DNA of 29,190 nucleotides from JANSYP01 sp039184415 (GCA_039184415.1 JBCDBB010000030.1:1-29190), one strand, 5' to 3'; positions 1-7,555 are shown, numbered from the stretch's first letter. The notes: generated by a model not told the origin, from the letters alone. Translations and numbers: made by a program.

Positions 1-84
1 AAACGGCCACACAGCGCGCTAGGATACCGGCCACCGGCGCCAGAGGTAATCATCCCAATGGAAGAAAGGCCAATCATGCACTAA
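1..84 (+). pseudogene. IS3-family transposase, C-terminal end only (gene cut by window edge)
   Basis: Reading from base 1 in frame 1 gives a 27-residue C-terminal tail that ends at a TAA (82-84) and contains RPHSALGYRPPAPE. This is the signature tail of the integrase-core (DDE, rve) transposase of IS3-family elements. Only the tail lies inside the window, so I cannot say whether the full gene is intact. The bases just after the stop look like the right end of the element. The exact subgroup (IS407-like or another) cannot be decided from 27 residues. IS481-family transposases have a similar tail and are the main alternative. Confidence 0.75.
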
Positions 85-118
85 CACTCAAACTGGTCCA
101 GTCAAATCAGGCTGCTCA
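85..118 (+). mobile_element. Putative right end of the IS3-family element
   Basis: The 34 bases after the transposase stop contain an ACTGG-T-CCAGT palindrome (92-102) and end in GGCTGCTCA. IS3-family elements finish in CA a few tens of bases after the transposase stop, so the right terminal inverted repeat probably ends near 118. The left end and target duplication are outside the window, so the boundary is an estimate. Confidence 0.45.
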
Positions 119-168
119 CAGCCGCCCGCCCAAGGATCGATTAAAATGTTTCAAGGACTGTGGTTTGA

Positions 169-192
169 GAGACAAAATCGAGACAAAAAATC
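169..192. repeat. Short tandem direct repeat GAGACAAAA(AA)TC
   Basis: Two adjacent copies, GAGACAAAATC (169-179) and GAGACAAAAAATC (180-192), lie between the IS end and the 3' end of the tRNA-Pro gene. On the minus strand this gives a T-rich stretch about 30-55 bases downstream of the tRNA, which may contribute to termination of the tRNA transcript. No clear hairpin precedes it. Confidence 0.5.
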
Positions 193-222
193 ACCGTCCA
201 TCTCATAAAACATTGATTTTAT

Positions 223-299
223 TGGTCGGAGTGGCGAGATTCGAACTCACGACCCCTGCCTCCCGAAGACAGTGCTCTACCAGGCTGAGCTACACTCCG
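223..299 (-). tRNA. tRNA-Pro (anticodon CGG), CCA encoded
   Basis: The minus strand folds as a 77-base cloverleaf. The acceptor arm pairs CGGAGTG (299-293) with CACTCCG (233-227), followed by discriminator A and an encoded CCA (225-223). The anticodon stem pairs CTGTC with GGCAG around the loop TTCGGGA, which puts CGG at positions 34-36 and G at 37, as in bacterial proline tRNAs. The T-arm has the usual GTTCGAATC loop. It reads CCG proline codons. The EamA-type gene upstream is on the same strand (66 bases away), and an IS end lies about 105 bases beyond its 3' end. Confidence 0.97.
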
Positions 300-365
300 A
301 CCGAACGGATTTCGCTTAGACCGCGCTTGGGTGATTTGCAAGCACTCGTCCGGTAGGCGGGCGGG

Positions 366-1343
366 TCATTCGTCTGCGCTCTGGCCCTTGAAGGCGCGTT
401 GGCGCATTGCCGGAGAAATCCGCGGATAGGTGCCGGTTTCCGCTCGGCTCCGGGTGCGCAGAACCGGCTGGTTTTCCGATACGCCCTCCGCCCCCTCTCG
501 CCAGAGGATGAAGATACCGCTTGCGATGATGACCGCGGCACCGAGCACGGTCGCGCTGTCGGGAAACTCATCGAAGAGCAGCGCTCCGAAGAGCGTCGCC
601 CAGAGAATCTGGGAGTACTGCATCGGCGCGACAGAGCCCGCCGAGCCGTGGCGATAGGCGTAGATCATCAGCGACATGCCGGCGAACCCGAAGCAGGCGA
701 CCAGGGCCGCCGCGCCCAGATCCTGGATCGGCATCGGTTTGTAGACCAGCGCCAGGCTCGCACCCATGACGACGATGTTTGCGAGCATCGGGTAGAGCAG
801 CAGCACTGCGCTGCGTTCCTCGCGGCCGATCTTGCGCACGATGATCGAGGCAAAGGCACCGCCGCACGCTGCAAAAAGCGCCGCGCCATGGGCCAGCGAC
901 AGGCCCGTCGGTCCGGGGCGCAACACGATCAGCACGCCGCAGAGGCCTGCCAGAACCGCGATGCGGCGCAGCCAGCCCACCCGTTCGCCCAGAAACGGGA
1001 TTGCGAGCAGCGTGATCAGGAGCGGCTGGGTGAAGAGCAGCGCATAGACCTCGGTCAGCGCGAGGTTGGAAAAGGCATAGAAAGTGCAGACGCCGGTACA
1101 GACCACTGCCAGCGTGCGGAGCGCGGTCCAGCCGGGATACTTCGGGCGAAGCGTGCCGGGGCTTGCGTTGCCGATAAGTGTTACGTTCAGCAGTGGAAAC
1201 CCGAAGAGAACGCTGAAAAACACGATTTGGGTCGGGGCGTAAGTCGCGCCGAGCAGTTTCACGATCACATCGTGGGTCGCGAAAAGCGCGAAGGCCGCCA
1301 GGGCGAACAGGGGGCCCGAAGGCAGGTTGGCCGGCAGGCGCAT
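366..1343 (-). CDS. EamA/DMT-superfamily inner-membrane transporter
   Basis: This is a 325-residue, very hydrophobic protein with about ten predicted membrane helices in two halves, the usual layout of EamA drug/metabolite transporters. The first repeat begins with a helix containing FALFATHDVIVKLLGA. The segment SNLALTEVYALLFTQPLLITLLA is a typical EamA helix pair, and the second repeat ends near residue 290 before a polar tail. I start at the ATG at 1343 because GAGGA precedes it by about five bases. The longer frame up to 1475 would run into the end of leuB and adds a non-hydrophobic, Arg/Pro-rich leader. It lies 61 bases downstream of leuB on the same strand and may be co-transcribed. The substrate cannot be read from the sequence. 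Confidence 0.88.
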   Translation of the reverse strand: MRLPANLPSGPLFALAAFALFATHDVIVKLLGATYAPTQIVFFSVLFGFPLLNVTLIGNASPGTLRPKYPGWTALRTLAVVCTGVCTFYAFSNLALTEVYALLFTQPLLITLLAIPFLGERVGWLRRIAVLAGLCGVLIVLRPGPTGLSLAHGAALFAACGGAFASIIVRKIGREERSAVLLLYPMLANIVVMGASLALVYKPMPIQDLGAAALVACFGFAGMSLMIYAYRHGSAGSVAPMQYSQILWATLFGALLFDEFPDSATVLGAAVIIASGIFILWREGAEGVSENQPVLRTRSRAETGTYPRISPAMRQRAFKGQSADE

Positions 1344-1404
1344 CGCGTCCTCGCTGTGTCGGTTGCACAGAGACTGGCGCGATGCGCGCCCCGGGTAAAG
1401 TCCG

Positions 1405-2511
1405 TTAGAGGCTTTCGTCGAGTGCTGCGAGGATCGCCGTGCCCATCTCGGAGGTGGAGACCGGGGTGCTGCCATCCTCGCCGATCAGATCGGCGGTACG
1501 TAGCCCATCTGCCAGCACCTTCTCGACAGCGGCCTCCAGCCGGTCGGCTTCGGCACCCGCATCAAAGGAATAGCGCAGCGCCATGGCGAAGCTCAGGATG
1601 CAGGCGATCGGGTTGGCAAGCCCCTGACCGGCGATGTCGGGGGCCGATCCATGGACGGGCTCATAGAGCGCTTTCGGCCGGCCATTCTCCATCGGCGCGC
1701 CGAGGCTCGCCGACGGCAGCATGCCCAAGCTGCCGGTCAGCATCGCGGCCGCGTCCGACAACAGATCGCCAAAGAGATTGTCGGTCACGATCACGTCGAA
1801 CTGCTTGGGCATCCGGCAGAGCTGCATGGCGCCCGCGTCGGCATACATGTGGCTCAGTTCCACATCCGGATAGTCCTTGTCATGGACCTCCTGAACGACC
1901 TCGCGCCAGAGGATGCCGCTCTCCATGACATTGGCCTTCTCCATGGAGCAGACCTTGTTGGAGCGCCGCCGGGCAAGCTCGAAGGCCGAGCGCGCGACAC
2001 GGTCAATCTCGGACTCCGTGTAGCGCTGCGTGTTGATCCCGACGCGCTCGTTGCCCTCGGTGACAATCCCGCGCGGCTCGCCGAAATAGATGCCGGAGGT
2101 CAGCTCGCGCACGATCACGATGTCGAGCCCGGCCACGACCTCTCGCTTCAGGCTGGAGAAATCGGCGAGCGCATCAAAGCACTGTGCGGGGCGCAGATTG
2201 GCATAGAGGTCCATCTCCTTGCGGAGGCGCAGCAAGCCGCGCTCTGGCTTCACCGAGAAATCCAGATCGTCGTATTTCGGGCCACCGACGGCACCCAGCA
2301 GAACCGCGTCGGCCTCCTGCGCGCGCGCCATCGTGTCGTCATGGAGCGGGGTGCCATGGGCGTCATAGGCCGCGCCGCCCACCAGATCCTCGCTGACATC
2401 GAACGCCATGCCACGCTTCTCGCCGTACCAGTCGATGATGCGACGCACCTCCGCCATGACCTCGGGGCCGATGCCGTCGCCCGGCAGGATCAGCAAAGTG
2501 GGCGTGGTCAT
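1405..2511 (-). CDS. leuB: 3-isopropylmalate dehydrogenase
   Basis: LeuB oxidises and decarboxylates (2R,3S)-3-isopropylmalate to 4-methyl-2-oxopentanoate with NAD+ in the cytoplasm, the third committed step of leucine synthesis. The 368-residue protein has the usual family length. It shows the N-terminal ILPGDGIGPEV motif, the RELTSGIYFGEPRG loop that recognises isopropylmalate, and the signature around NLFGDLLSDAAAMLTGSLGMLPSASLG with the metal-binding aspartates. GSAPDIAGQGLANP follows as the nucleotide-binding part. GGAG lies about seven bases before the ATG. It is the last leu gene of the block, 63 bases after the endonuclease/exonuclease/phosphatase-like gene. Confidence 0.98.
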   Translation of the reverse strand: MTTPTLLILPGDGIGPEVMAEVRRIIDWYGEKRGMAFDVSEDLVGGAAYDAHGTPLHDDTMARAQEADAVLLGAVGGPKYDDLDFSVKPERGLLRLRKEMDLYANLRPAQCFDALADFSSLKREVVAGLDIVIVRELTSGIYFGEPRGIVTEGNERVGINTQRYTESEIDRVARSAFELARRRSNKVCSMEKANVMESGILWREVVQEVHDKDYPDVELSHMYADAGAMQLCRMPKQFDVIVTDNLFGDLLSDAAAMLTGSLGMLPSASLGAPMENGRPKALYEPVHGSAPDIAGQGLANPIACILSFAMALRYSFDAGAEADRLEAAVEKVLADGLRTADLIGEDGSTPVSTSEMGTAILAALDESL

Positions 2512-2574
2512 GGGCGGGCTCCTCGATGTCGGTTTCTGAACTTGGCCAGCGCCTATCGCGCACCCCCGGGAGGG

Positions 2575-3633
2575 TCAAGGCAGGGCCAGATCCACCCAGA
2601 CCAGCCCATGGCGGAGCAGATCCGGCCGCGCTGCGGGGGGCGGCCAGAGAATGCCGGACCCCAGGACGCGCAACGCCGCGTCCGGCAGTACATAATCGAC
2701 CCTGAGATGTGCCGGATCGGTGATCCCTTGCCAGTCGACCGTGGCCTCGGCGACGGGAAGGTTCTGCTTGGGGTCCCCGAGTGGCAAGGTATCCCGAAGC
2801 CGTGGGTCATCGAGCAGATCGCGGATCGCGCCTCGCCGCCCCTCGCCGCGCATCGGGTCGATATTGCCGCTGCCGATCACCACCACGGGCGCTGTTGGCG
2901 GCGCCATCGGCAGCGCGCCATCGAGATAGCGCTGCCAGAGCCGCAGCTCGTCGGCATTGCGGAGCCCGTTTGCATCCTCCGGCCCGTCGAACACCGGGGG
3001 GCTGGCATGGAAAGCCAGGAGATGCAGCCGCCCACCATCCGGCAGAACCAGTGGAACGTCCCAGTGACCCACCGATGAGAGCCGCCGCGCCGCCTGCGCA
3101 GCGGCACTAGGAAAGGGCGTGCCGTCCGAAGTGACGGGCAGCTGTGCGCCGGGCAGGTCGGACCAGAGCAGCCCGCTTAGGTTCTGAATGCTGGTCTCAT
3201 CGATGGGCAGGCGCGACAGCAGCGCCATGCCGTTCTGGCCGGAAAAAAGCCCATAACCCTGTGCATCCCGTGGCCCCCGCAAGAGCCCGTCGCCATCAAG
3301 GTCCTGCCCGCTGTCCAATCCGGTGTTGGGGCGCAGCGCGACGCGATGGGGATAGGTCAGACCGCGGGCCTGAAGGACGCCGGCGAAGGCCGCAAGCGCC
3401 GCACTGTCCGCGTCCCAGTCGAAACGCAAGAGCAGCAGCGCATCGGCATCGGCTTGCAGCAACAGATCGGCCACGGCCGCGACCTGCACATCCTCGCCCG
3501 TGGCGATATCGCGGAGCAGCAATCCAGGTCCCTTGCGATGAAGCTCCGCATTGAAGAGCGCGACGCGGAGCACGTCCGCAGCAGCCGTCCCCGCCCAGCA
3601 GCAGCACAGTAAAATGAAAAGACCCCGCAGCAT
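2575..3633 (-). CDS. Exported endonuclease/exonuclease/phosphatase-superfamily protein
   Basis: This 352-residue protein starts with a clear Sec-type signal peptide (MLRGLFILLCCCWAGTAAA), so it should act outside the cytoplasmic membrane. The mature part opens with LRVALFNAEL, the first strand of the EEP fold, and contains a VVVIGSGNIDP strand that replaces the usual GDFN motif (Ser255 where Asp is normal). Near the C-terminus LLRHGLVWVDL matches the last strand, where SDH is usual. The likely role is a phosphodiesterase or nuclease, but the changed metal/catalytic positions make activity uncertain. It sits between leuD and leuB on the same strand, an arrangement I recall from Rhodobacteraceae. 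Its only ATG lies inside a terminator-like hairpin, and an in-frame TAA lies nine codons upstream. Confidence 0.85.
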   Translation of the reverse strand: MLRGLFILLCCCWAGTAAADVLRVALFNAELHRKGPGLLLRDIATGEDVQVAAVADLLLQADADALLLLRFDWDADSAALAAFAGVLQARGLTYPHRVALRPNTGLDSGQDLDGDGLLRGPRDAQGYGLFSGQNGMALLSRLPIDETSIQNLSGLLWSDLPGAQLPVTSDGTPFPSAAAQAARRLSSVGHWDVPLVLPDGGRLHLLAFHASPPVFDGPEDANGLRNADELRLWQRYLDGALPMAPPTAPVVVIGSGNIDPMRGEGRRGAIRDLLDDPRLRDTLPLGDPKQNLPVAEATVDWQGITDPAHLRVDYVLPDAALRVLGSGILWPPPAARPDLLRHGLVWVDLALP

Positions 3634-3645
3634 CGCCGCAGGGTC
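3621..3645 (-). terminator. Terminator-like hairpin after leuD, enclosing the next gene's start codon
   Basis: On the minus strand GACCCTGCG (3645-3637) pairs with TGCGGGGTC (3629-3621), giving nine pairs including two G-U, and the seven-base loop GGCGATGC-side contains the ATG. The hairpin is followed at once by TTTTCATTTTA. That is the form of an intrinsic terminator, and it lies 34 bases after the leuD stop. The loop holds the ATG (3633-3631) of the downstream EEP gene, and the 3' arm plus U-rich tract encode its signal peptide. Either this ends the leuD transcript, or it is an attenuator or translation-control element for the gene behind it. Confidence 0.5.
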
Positions 3646-3678
3646 TCGTGGTTTCGGTTAACGAAGCCTTTCCGCGGG

Positions 3679-4284
3679 TCAGTGCCAGGGGAAATGCTCT
3701 GCGAAATGGTCCTCGTGCCGGTCGATATGGTGTTGCTTCTCCATGGTCAGGCCGATCTCGTCGAGCCCGTTGAGCAGACAGTGGCGCTTGAACGGATCCA
3801 CGTCGAAGGCAAAGGTCTCGCCATCAGGCGCGGTGATCTGCTGTTCGTGCAAGTCGACCGTCATGGTCGCGTTCGCACCCTTTTCGGCGTGGGCCATCAG
3901 TTCGGACACGTGGTCATTGTGGGTGGCAATTGGCAGGATGCCGTTCTTGAAGCAGTTGTTGTAGAAGATGTCGGCAAAGCTGGTGGAGACCACGCAGCGG
4001 ATTCCGAAATCCAGCAAGGCCCAGGGCGCGTGTTCGCGCGAAGAGCCGCAGCCGAAATTGTCGCCTGCGATCAGGATCTGCGCATTGCGATAGGCCGGGC
4101 GGTTGAGCACGAAATCCTCGATCTCGTTGCCGTCCTGGTCAAAACGCATCTCGTCGAAGAGGTTCGCGCCCAGTCCTGAGCGCTTGATCGTTTTCAGGAA
4201 CTGCTTGGGAATGATCATGTCGGTATCGACATTGATCAGCGGCAGCGGGGCGGCGACGCCCGTCAGTATGGTGAACTTTTCCAT
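3679..4284 (-). CDS. leuD: 3-isopropylmalate dehydratase small subunit
   Basis: LeuD is the swivel-domain partner of LeuC. The heterodimer isomerises 2-isopropylmalate to 3-isopropylmalate through a dehydration/rehydration cycle in the cytoplasm. The 201-residue length is normal. Typical motifs are INVDTDMIIPKQFLKTI near the N-terminus and NFGCGSSREHAPWAL around residue 80, the conserved loop that contacts the substrate. leuC lies about 980 bases upstream on the same strand, separated by an HdeD-like gene and a small oppositely oriented gene. leuD therefore probably has its own promoter (see 4330-4358). Confidence 0.98.
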   Translation of the reverse strand: MEKFTILTGVAAPLPLINVDTDMIIPKQFLKTIKRSGLGANLFDEMRFDQDGNEIEDFVLNRPAYRNAQILIAGDNFGCGSSREHAPWALLDFGIRCVVSTSFADIFYNNCFKNGILPIATHNDHVSELMAHAEKGANATMTVDLHEQQITAPDGETFAFDVDPFKRHCLLNGLDEIGLTMEKQHHIDRHEDHFAEHFPWH

Positions 4285-4329
4285 CTCATGTCTCCCGCAT
4301 TGGGGTGGCGGGACCGGCCCGCTTGTATG

Positions 4330-4358
4330 ATTTCAACAGCCTGTCAAATGACTGACAA
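4330..4358 (-). promoter_or_regulatory. Candidate leuD promoter
   Basis: On the minus strand TTGTCA (4358-4353) and TGAAAT (4335-4330) are 17 bases apart and match the sigma-70 consensus at 5/6 and 4/6 positions. Transcription would begin near 4323, about 40 bases before the leuD ATG. The inverted repeat TGTCA-N6-TGACA (4342-4357) overlaps the -35 box and could be a regulator site. This is a by-eye match only. Confidence 0.4.
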
Positions 4359-4415
4359 ACAGCCGCTCTAGGGTGTCGTGACGCGATGATCGCGCAGCAA
4401 GGGAAAGGGACCCAG

Positions 4416-4691
4416 ATGGCAAGCTACAACTTCACCGTGATGCATGGGCGGCGCGATGCCCACGGCACCTACAGCTTCGAGGCGGCCGATGACCTGATGA
4501 CCCATTCGCCGGTCCGCGTCATGAAGGTCGCCATGGAGCACATGGATGAAATGGCCCATATCGGACATATCGATTACCATCTGTTCTCCTGCCTGAAGGA
4601 CAAGGAGACCGGCATTGTCACGGCACTCGGAAACTTCGTGTTCCATGGTGATGACGTCCAACCTTTCACAGCCTTCATTAGCCGCGCCTGA
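4416..4691 (+). CDS. Small His/Met-rich hypothetical protein
   Basis: This is a 91-residue soluble protein that I do not recognise. It has no signal peptide or membrane segment and contains eight His and seven Met, clustered in the stretch MEHMDEMAHIGHIDYHLF (about residues 41-58). One cysteine follows shortly after. The clustering suggests a possible metal site, but no known domain is visible. I chose the ATG at 4416 because an AAGGGA-type ribosome site precedes it. An in-frame ATG at 4386 lacks one. The gene diverges from leuD, converges with the HdeD-like gene, and interrupts an otherwise minus-strand leu block, so it is transcribed on its own. It is a real gene candidate because the frame is clean and its reading is protein-like. 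Confidence 0.72.
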   Translation: MASYNFTVMHGRRDAHGTYSFEAADDLMTHSPVRVMKVAMEHMDEMAHIGHIDYHLFSCLKDKETGIVTALGNFVFHGDDVQPFTAFISRA

Positions 4692-4717
4692 TCCTCTTCC
4701 CGGCAACGCCGTACGGC

Positions 4718-5239
4718 CTAGGCCGAGCTGGCCTTGCGGATCACGAAGGCCAGCACGATCAGGCCCGCGCCGTTGAACAGAAGCTCGATCCCCAGAAGGA
4801 TACCCAGAAGCTGCGGCGCGACCTCGAAGAAGTTCGCGGCGATGAAGCCCGCCAGAAGCACCGACAGCGCGCCCGACAGCAGCATTGGCCAGAAATACTC
4901 GCTGTCGCGCATCCGAAACGCCAGGAAAAGCCGCAGGCAACCGCCCACCGCGAAGATGATCGTCACCAGCAGCGCCAGCGACAGCACACCCTGGAGCGGA
5001 TTGAAGGTCAGCGACACGCCGAGAAAGATCATCAACAGGCCAAGGGCGATGCCGAGCAGCTTCGGACCTGCGCCCTCTTGCTGAAAACCGATCACGGTCT
5101 GGAACACGCCCGAGACCAGAAACAGGATCCCGGCCAGCGTCGTCACCGCGATGGAGGCCGCAAACGGGTGCGCGAGCACGAATATGCCGAAGGCGATCGA
5201 CAAAAGGCCGAGCAGCAGCCATGTGAACCAGTTTTTCAT
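4718..5239 (-). CDS. HdeD-family (DUF308) integral membrane protein
   Basis: The 173-residue protein has about six predicted helices, starting with NWFTWLLLGLLSIAFGIFVL. The repeated helix-hairpin pattern with GxLFLVSGxxQ and GxxLLxxGxxLI is characteristic of HdeD/DUF308 proteins. In E. coli HdeD is linked to acid resistance at high cell density. Whether that role holds here is unknown. The gene begins 24 bases after the leuC stop, so it is probably co-transcribed with leuC. Its stop codon lies within a 12-base palindrome CGGCCTAGGCCG (4714-4725), and it converges with the small gene at 4416-4691. Confidence 0.85.
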   Translation of the reverse strand: MKNWFTWLLLGLLSIAFGIFVLAHPFAASIAVTTLAGILFLVSGVFQTVIGFQQEGAGPKLLGIALGLLMIFLGVSLTFNPLQGVLSLALLVTIIFAVGGCLRLFLAFRMRDSEYFWPMLLSGALSVLLAGFIAANFFEVAPQLLGILLGIELLFNGAGLIVLAFVIRKASSA

Positions 5240-5263
5240 CTCCAGGTCCTTTCCCGCGGACGG

Positions 5264-6673
5264 TTAAATCAATTCGCGCACAGCGGTCAGCCGGCCGGTG
5301 ACGGCCGCCGCCGCGGCCATCGCGGGGCTGAGCAGATGGGTGCGTCCGCCGCGGCCCTGCCGGCCTTCGAAATTGCGGTTCGACGTCGCCGCACAGCGCT
5401 CGCCGGGGGCAAGCTGATCGGGGTTCATCGCCAGGCACATCGAACAGCCCGCGAGCCGCCATTCGAACCCGGCCTCCTTGAACACATCGGCCAGGCCTTC
5501 TTCTTCGGCCTGGGCCCGGACCAGACCGGAGCCCGGCACGACCATGGCGCGCAGCCCGTCCTTGATCTTCTTGCCGCGCAGGATCTCGGCGGCGGCGCGC
5601 AGATCCTCGATCCGCCCGTTGGTGCAGGACCCGATAAAGACCGTGTCGATCTCGATCTCGTTCAGCTTGGTGCCCGGCGTCAGGCCCATATAGTCGAGCG
5701 ACCGGCGCGCAGCCTCGACCTTGCCGCCTTCGAAATCCTCCGGGGCGGGAACGGTGTCGGTGATCGGCAGGACATCCTCGGGCGACGTGCCCCAGGTCAC
5801 CACCGGCGCGATATCCTCGCCATGGATGGTGATGATCTTGTCCCAATCCGCATCATCGTCTGAATAGAGCGTCTGCCACCAGTCCATGGCCTTGTCCCAC
5901 ATCTCGCCCGTCGGCGCGTGGGGGCGGCCCTTGACATACTCGAAGGTCGTCTGGTCCGGCGCGATGAGCCCGGCCCGCGCGCCGCCCTCGATGGCCATGT
6001 TGCAGACCGTCATCCGGCCTTCCATGCTGAGCGACCGGATCGCCTCGCCGCAATACTCGATCACGTATCCGGTGCCGCCGGCGGTCCCGGTCTCGCCGAT
6101 GATCGAGAGCGTGATGTCCTTGGCCGTGACGCCCGGGCGCAGCTGGCCGGTGATCTCGACCTTCATGTTCTTGGATTTCTTCTGGATCAGCGTCTGGGTA
6201 GCCAGCACATGCTCCACCTCCGAGGTCCCTATCCCATGGGCCAGCGCGCCAAAGGCGCCGTGGGTCGCCGTATGGCTGTCGCCGCAGACGATCGTCATTC
6301 CCGGCAGGGTCCAGCCCTGTTCCGGTCCGACGATATGCACGATGCCCTGGCGCACGTCGTGGACAGGATAGTAGTGGATGCCGAATTCGCGCGCGTTCTG
6401 GTCCAGTGCGGCGACCTGAACACGGCTGTCCTCGGGCATCTGTTCGGGGTCGTGGCGGCCCGCTGTCGTCGGCACGTTGTGATCCGGCACCGCGATGGTC
6501 TTGTGCGGTGCGCGCACCTTCCGGCCGGCCATCCGCAGACCCTCGAAGGCCTGGGGGCTTGTCACTTCATGGACGAGGTGACGGTCGATATAGAGCAGGC
6601 CCGTTCCATCCTCTTCCGCATGGGCGAGATGGGCATCCCAGATTTTGTCGTAGAGCGTTTTGGCCATTGTCAT
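5264..6673 (-). CDS. leuC: 3-isopropylmalate dehydratase large subunit
   Basis: LeuC is the aconitase-type [4Fe-4S] subunit that works with LeuD on isopropylmalate. The 469-residue protein has the normal length. It shows KTLYDKIWDAH at the start, the CGDSHTATHGAFGALA motif, and the three cluster ligands Cys350 (IGSCTNGR), Cys410 and Cys413 (GCSMC). I start at the ATG at 6673 (MTMAKTL) because AGGA lies six bases upstream. The ATG at 6667 is the next possibility, with about 12 bases spacing. A TTG-started extension to 6736 is not supported. A 255-base gap separates it from the divergent SOUL-type gene, so the promoter of leuC should lie there. Confidence 0.98.
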   Translation of the reverse strand: MTMAKTLYDKIWDAHLAHAEEDGTGLLYIDRHLVHEVTSPQAFEGLRMAGRKVRAPHKTIAVPDHNVPTTAGRHDPEQMPEDSRVQVAALDQNAREFGIHYYPVHDVRQGIVHIVGPEQGWTLPGMTIVCGDSHTATHGAFGALAHGIGTSEVEHVLATQTLIQKKSKNMKVEITGQLRPGVTAKDITLSIIGETGTAGGTGYVIEYCGEAIRSLSMEGRMTVCNMAIEGGARAGLIAPDQTTFEYVKGRPHAPTGEMWDKAMDWWQTLYSDDDADWDKIITIHGEDIAPVVTWGTSPEDVLPITDTVPAPEDFEGGKVEAARRSLDYMGLTPGTKLNEIEIDTVFIGSCTNGRIEDLRAAAEILRGKKIKDGLRAMVVPGSGLVRAQAEEEGLADVFKEAGFEWRLAGCSMCLAMNPDQLAPGERCAATSNRNFEGRQGRGGRTHLLSPAMAAAAAVTGRLTAVRELI

Positions 6674-6928
6674 GTCCGTTCCTGCAGTCTGATGTGATCC
6701 GTTGTCATGCGGCAGCAGCACCGCGCGCAGGATCAAAGTCGGGCCGTCGCCGTCCGCGTCTGGCCGTGGAACCGCCAGGGAAGGCGCGACCGGTCATCGA
6801 TGTTGAAAACACACTGCATGGGGTCGCCTACCCTGCCCGCGCGTTTCAATCAAGAGACAAGCCGGTGCAAACAGAGTGATCCAGCCCGCCGGGCGCAACG
6901 TAACCCTCCCTATCAACCGGGACGGACC

Positions 6929-7534
6929 ATGCACGCACTGATCAAGATCCTCCATTTCGCCCTTGCGGGTATCCTTGTGATCGCCGCCATCTCCGTCTCC
7001 GTTTCCGCGGGCTCCACCATGTATAAAGGCTATGAGACACCGGATTTCACCACCACCGCCGCAGACGGCCCTTTCGAGCTGCGCCGCTACGAGCCGCATC
7101 TGGTGGCCGAGGTCCATGTCGAAGGCGACCGCGGTGCAGCGATCCGGCGCGGATTCCGCACCCTGGCCGGCTTCATCTTCGGCAAGAATGCCGAGGAGAC
7201 CAAGATCGCCATGACCGCGCCCGTCACCCAGGCCCCCGCGGACGGCGTGTGGCAAGTCCAGTTCATGATGCCCGACGGCTATGACCTCGATACGCTGCCC
7301 GCGCCCAATGACGACCGCATCCGTTTCCGCGTGACCGATGCCGAAACACAGGCCGTGATGCAGTTTTCCGGCTGGTGGAACGACAGGAAACTGGCCGAGA
7401 AAGCAAGCGAGCTGCGCAGCTGGGTCGATGCGCAGGGCCTCCAGATCACCGACGGACCGCGCTACTATTTCTACGACGACCCGTTCACGCTTCCGATGCG
7501 GCGGCGCAACGAAGTGGCTTTCCGGGTTCAGTAG
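6929..7534 (+). CDS. SOUL-family haem-binding protein, exported or membrane-anchored
   Basis: The 201-residue protein starts with a hydrophobic N-terminal segment (LIKILHFALAGILVIAAISVSVS), either a signal peptide or an anchor. It continues with MYKGYETPDF and the SOUL core: FELRRYEPHLVAEV, GFRTLAGFIFGKN, and the strongly conserved KIAMTAPVTQ motif. YYFYDDPFTLPMRRRNEVAF closes the domain. SOUL/HBP proteins bind haem or related tetrapyrroles; the bacterial members have no settled function. The start at 6929 is preceded by a GGGACGGA ribosome site and puts the hydrophobic segment at the very N-terminus. The longer frame from 6707 adds a non-coding-like leader. It is divergent from leuC and convergent with the XRE gene. 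Confidence 0.9.
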   Translation: MHALIKILHFALAGILVIAAISVSVSAGSTMYKGYETPDFTTTAADGPFELRRYEPHLVAEVHVEGDRGAAIRRGFRTLAGFIFGKNAEETKIAMTAPVTQAPADGVWQVQFMMPDGYDLDTLPAPNDDRIRFRVTDAETQAVMQFSGWWNDRKLAEKASELRSWVDAQGLQITDGPRYYFYDDPFTLPMRRRNEVAFRVQ

Positions 7535-7555
7535 CGCCCTCGCCCGCGGGGACGG

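Noticed and set aside
165..356. 63-codon plus-strand frame that reads ARFELTTPASRRQ...STRLSYTPT
   Set aside because: This is the well-known false peptide obtained by reading across the antisense strand of a tRNA gene; the tRNA-Pro explains it.
1376..1390. GGCGCG-ATG-CGCGCC hairpin between leuB and the EamA gene
   Set aside because: It is short, has a three-base loop and no T-tract, and such GC palindromes are expected by chance in this DNA.
4368..5846. 492-codon minus-strand frame across hdeD-like and leuC
   Set aside because: It lies out of frame with two well-recognised genes and reads as Arg/Gly-rich nonsense.
6825..6853. TTGATT-N17-TAGGCG as a leuC promoter
   Set aside because: The -10 box matches the consensus at only the first two positions, so it is not better than chance.
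6707..6928. N-terminal extension of the SOUL-type protein
   Set aside because: The extension is Arg/Gln-rich and would bury the hydrophobic N-terminal segment; the ATG at 6929 has a good ribosome site.
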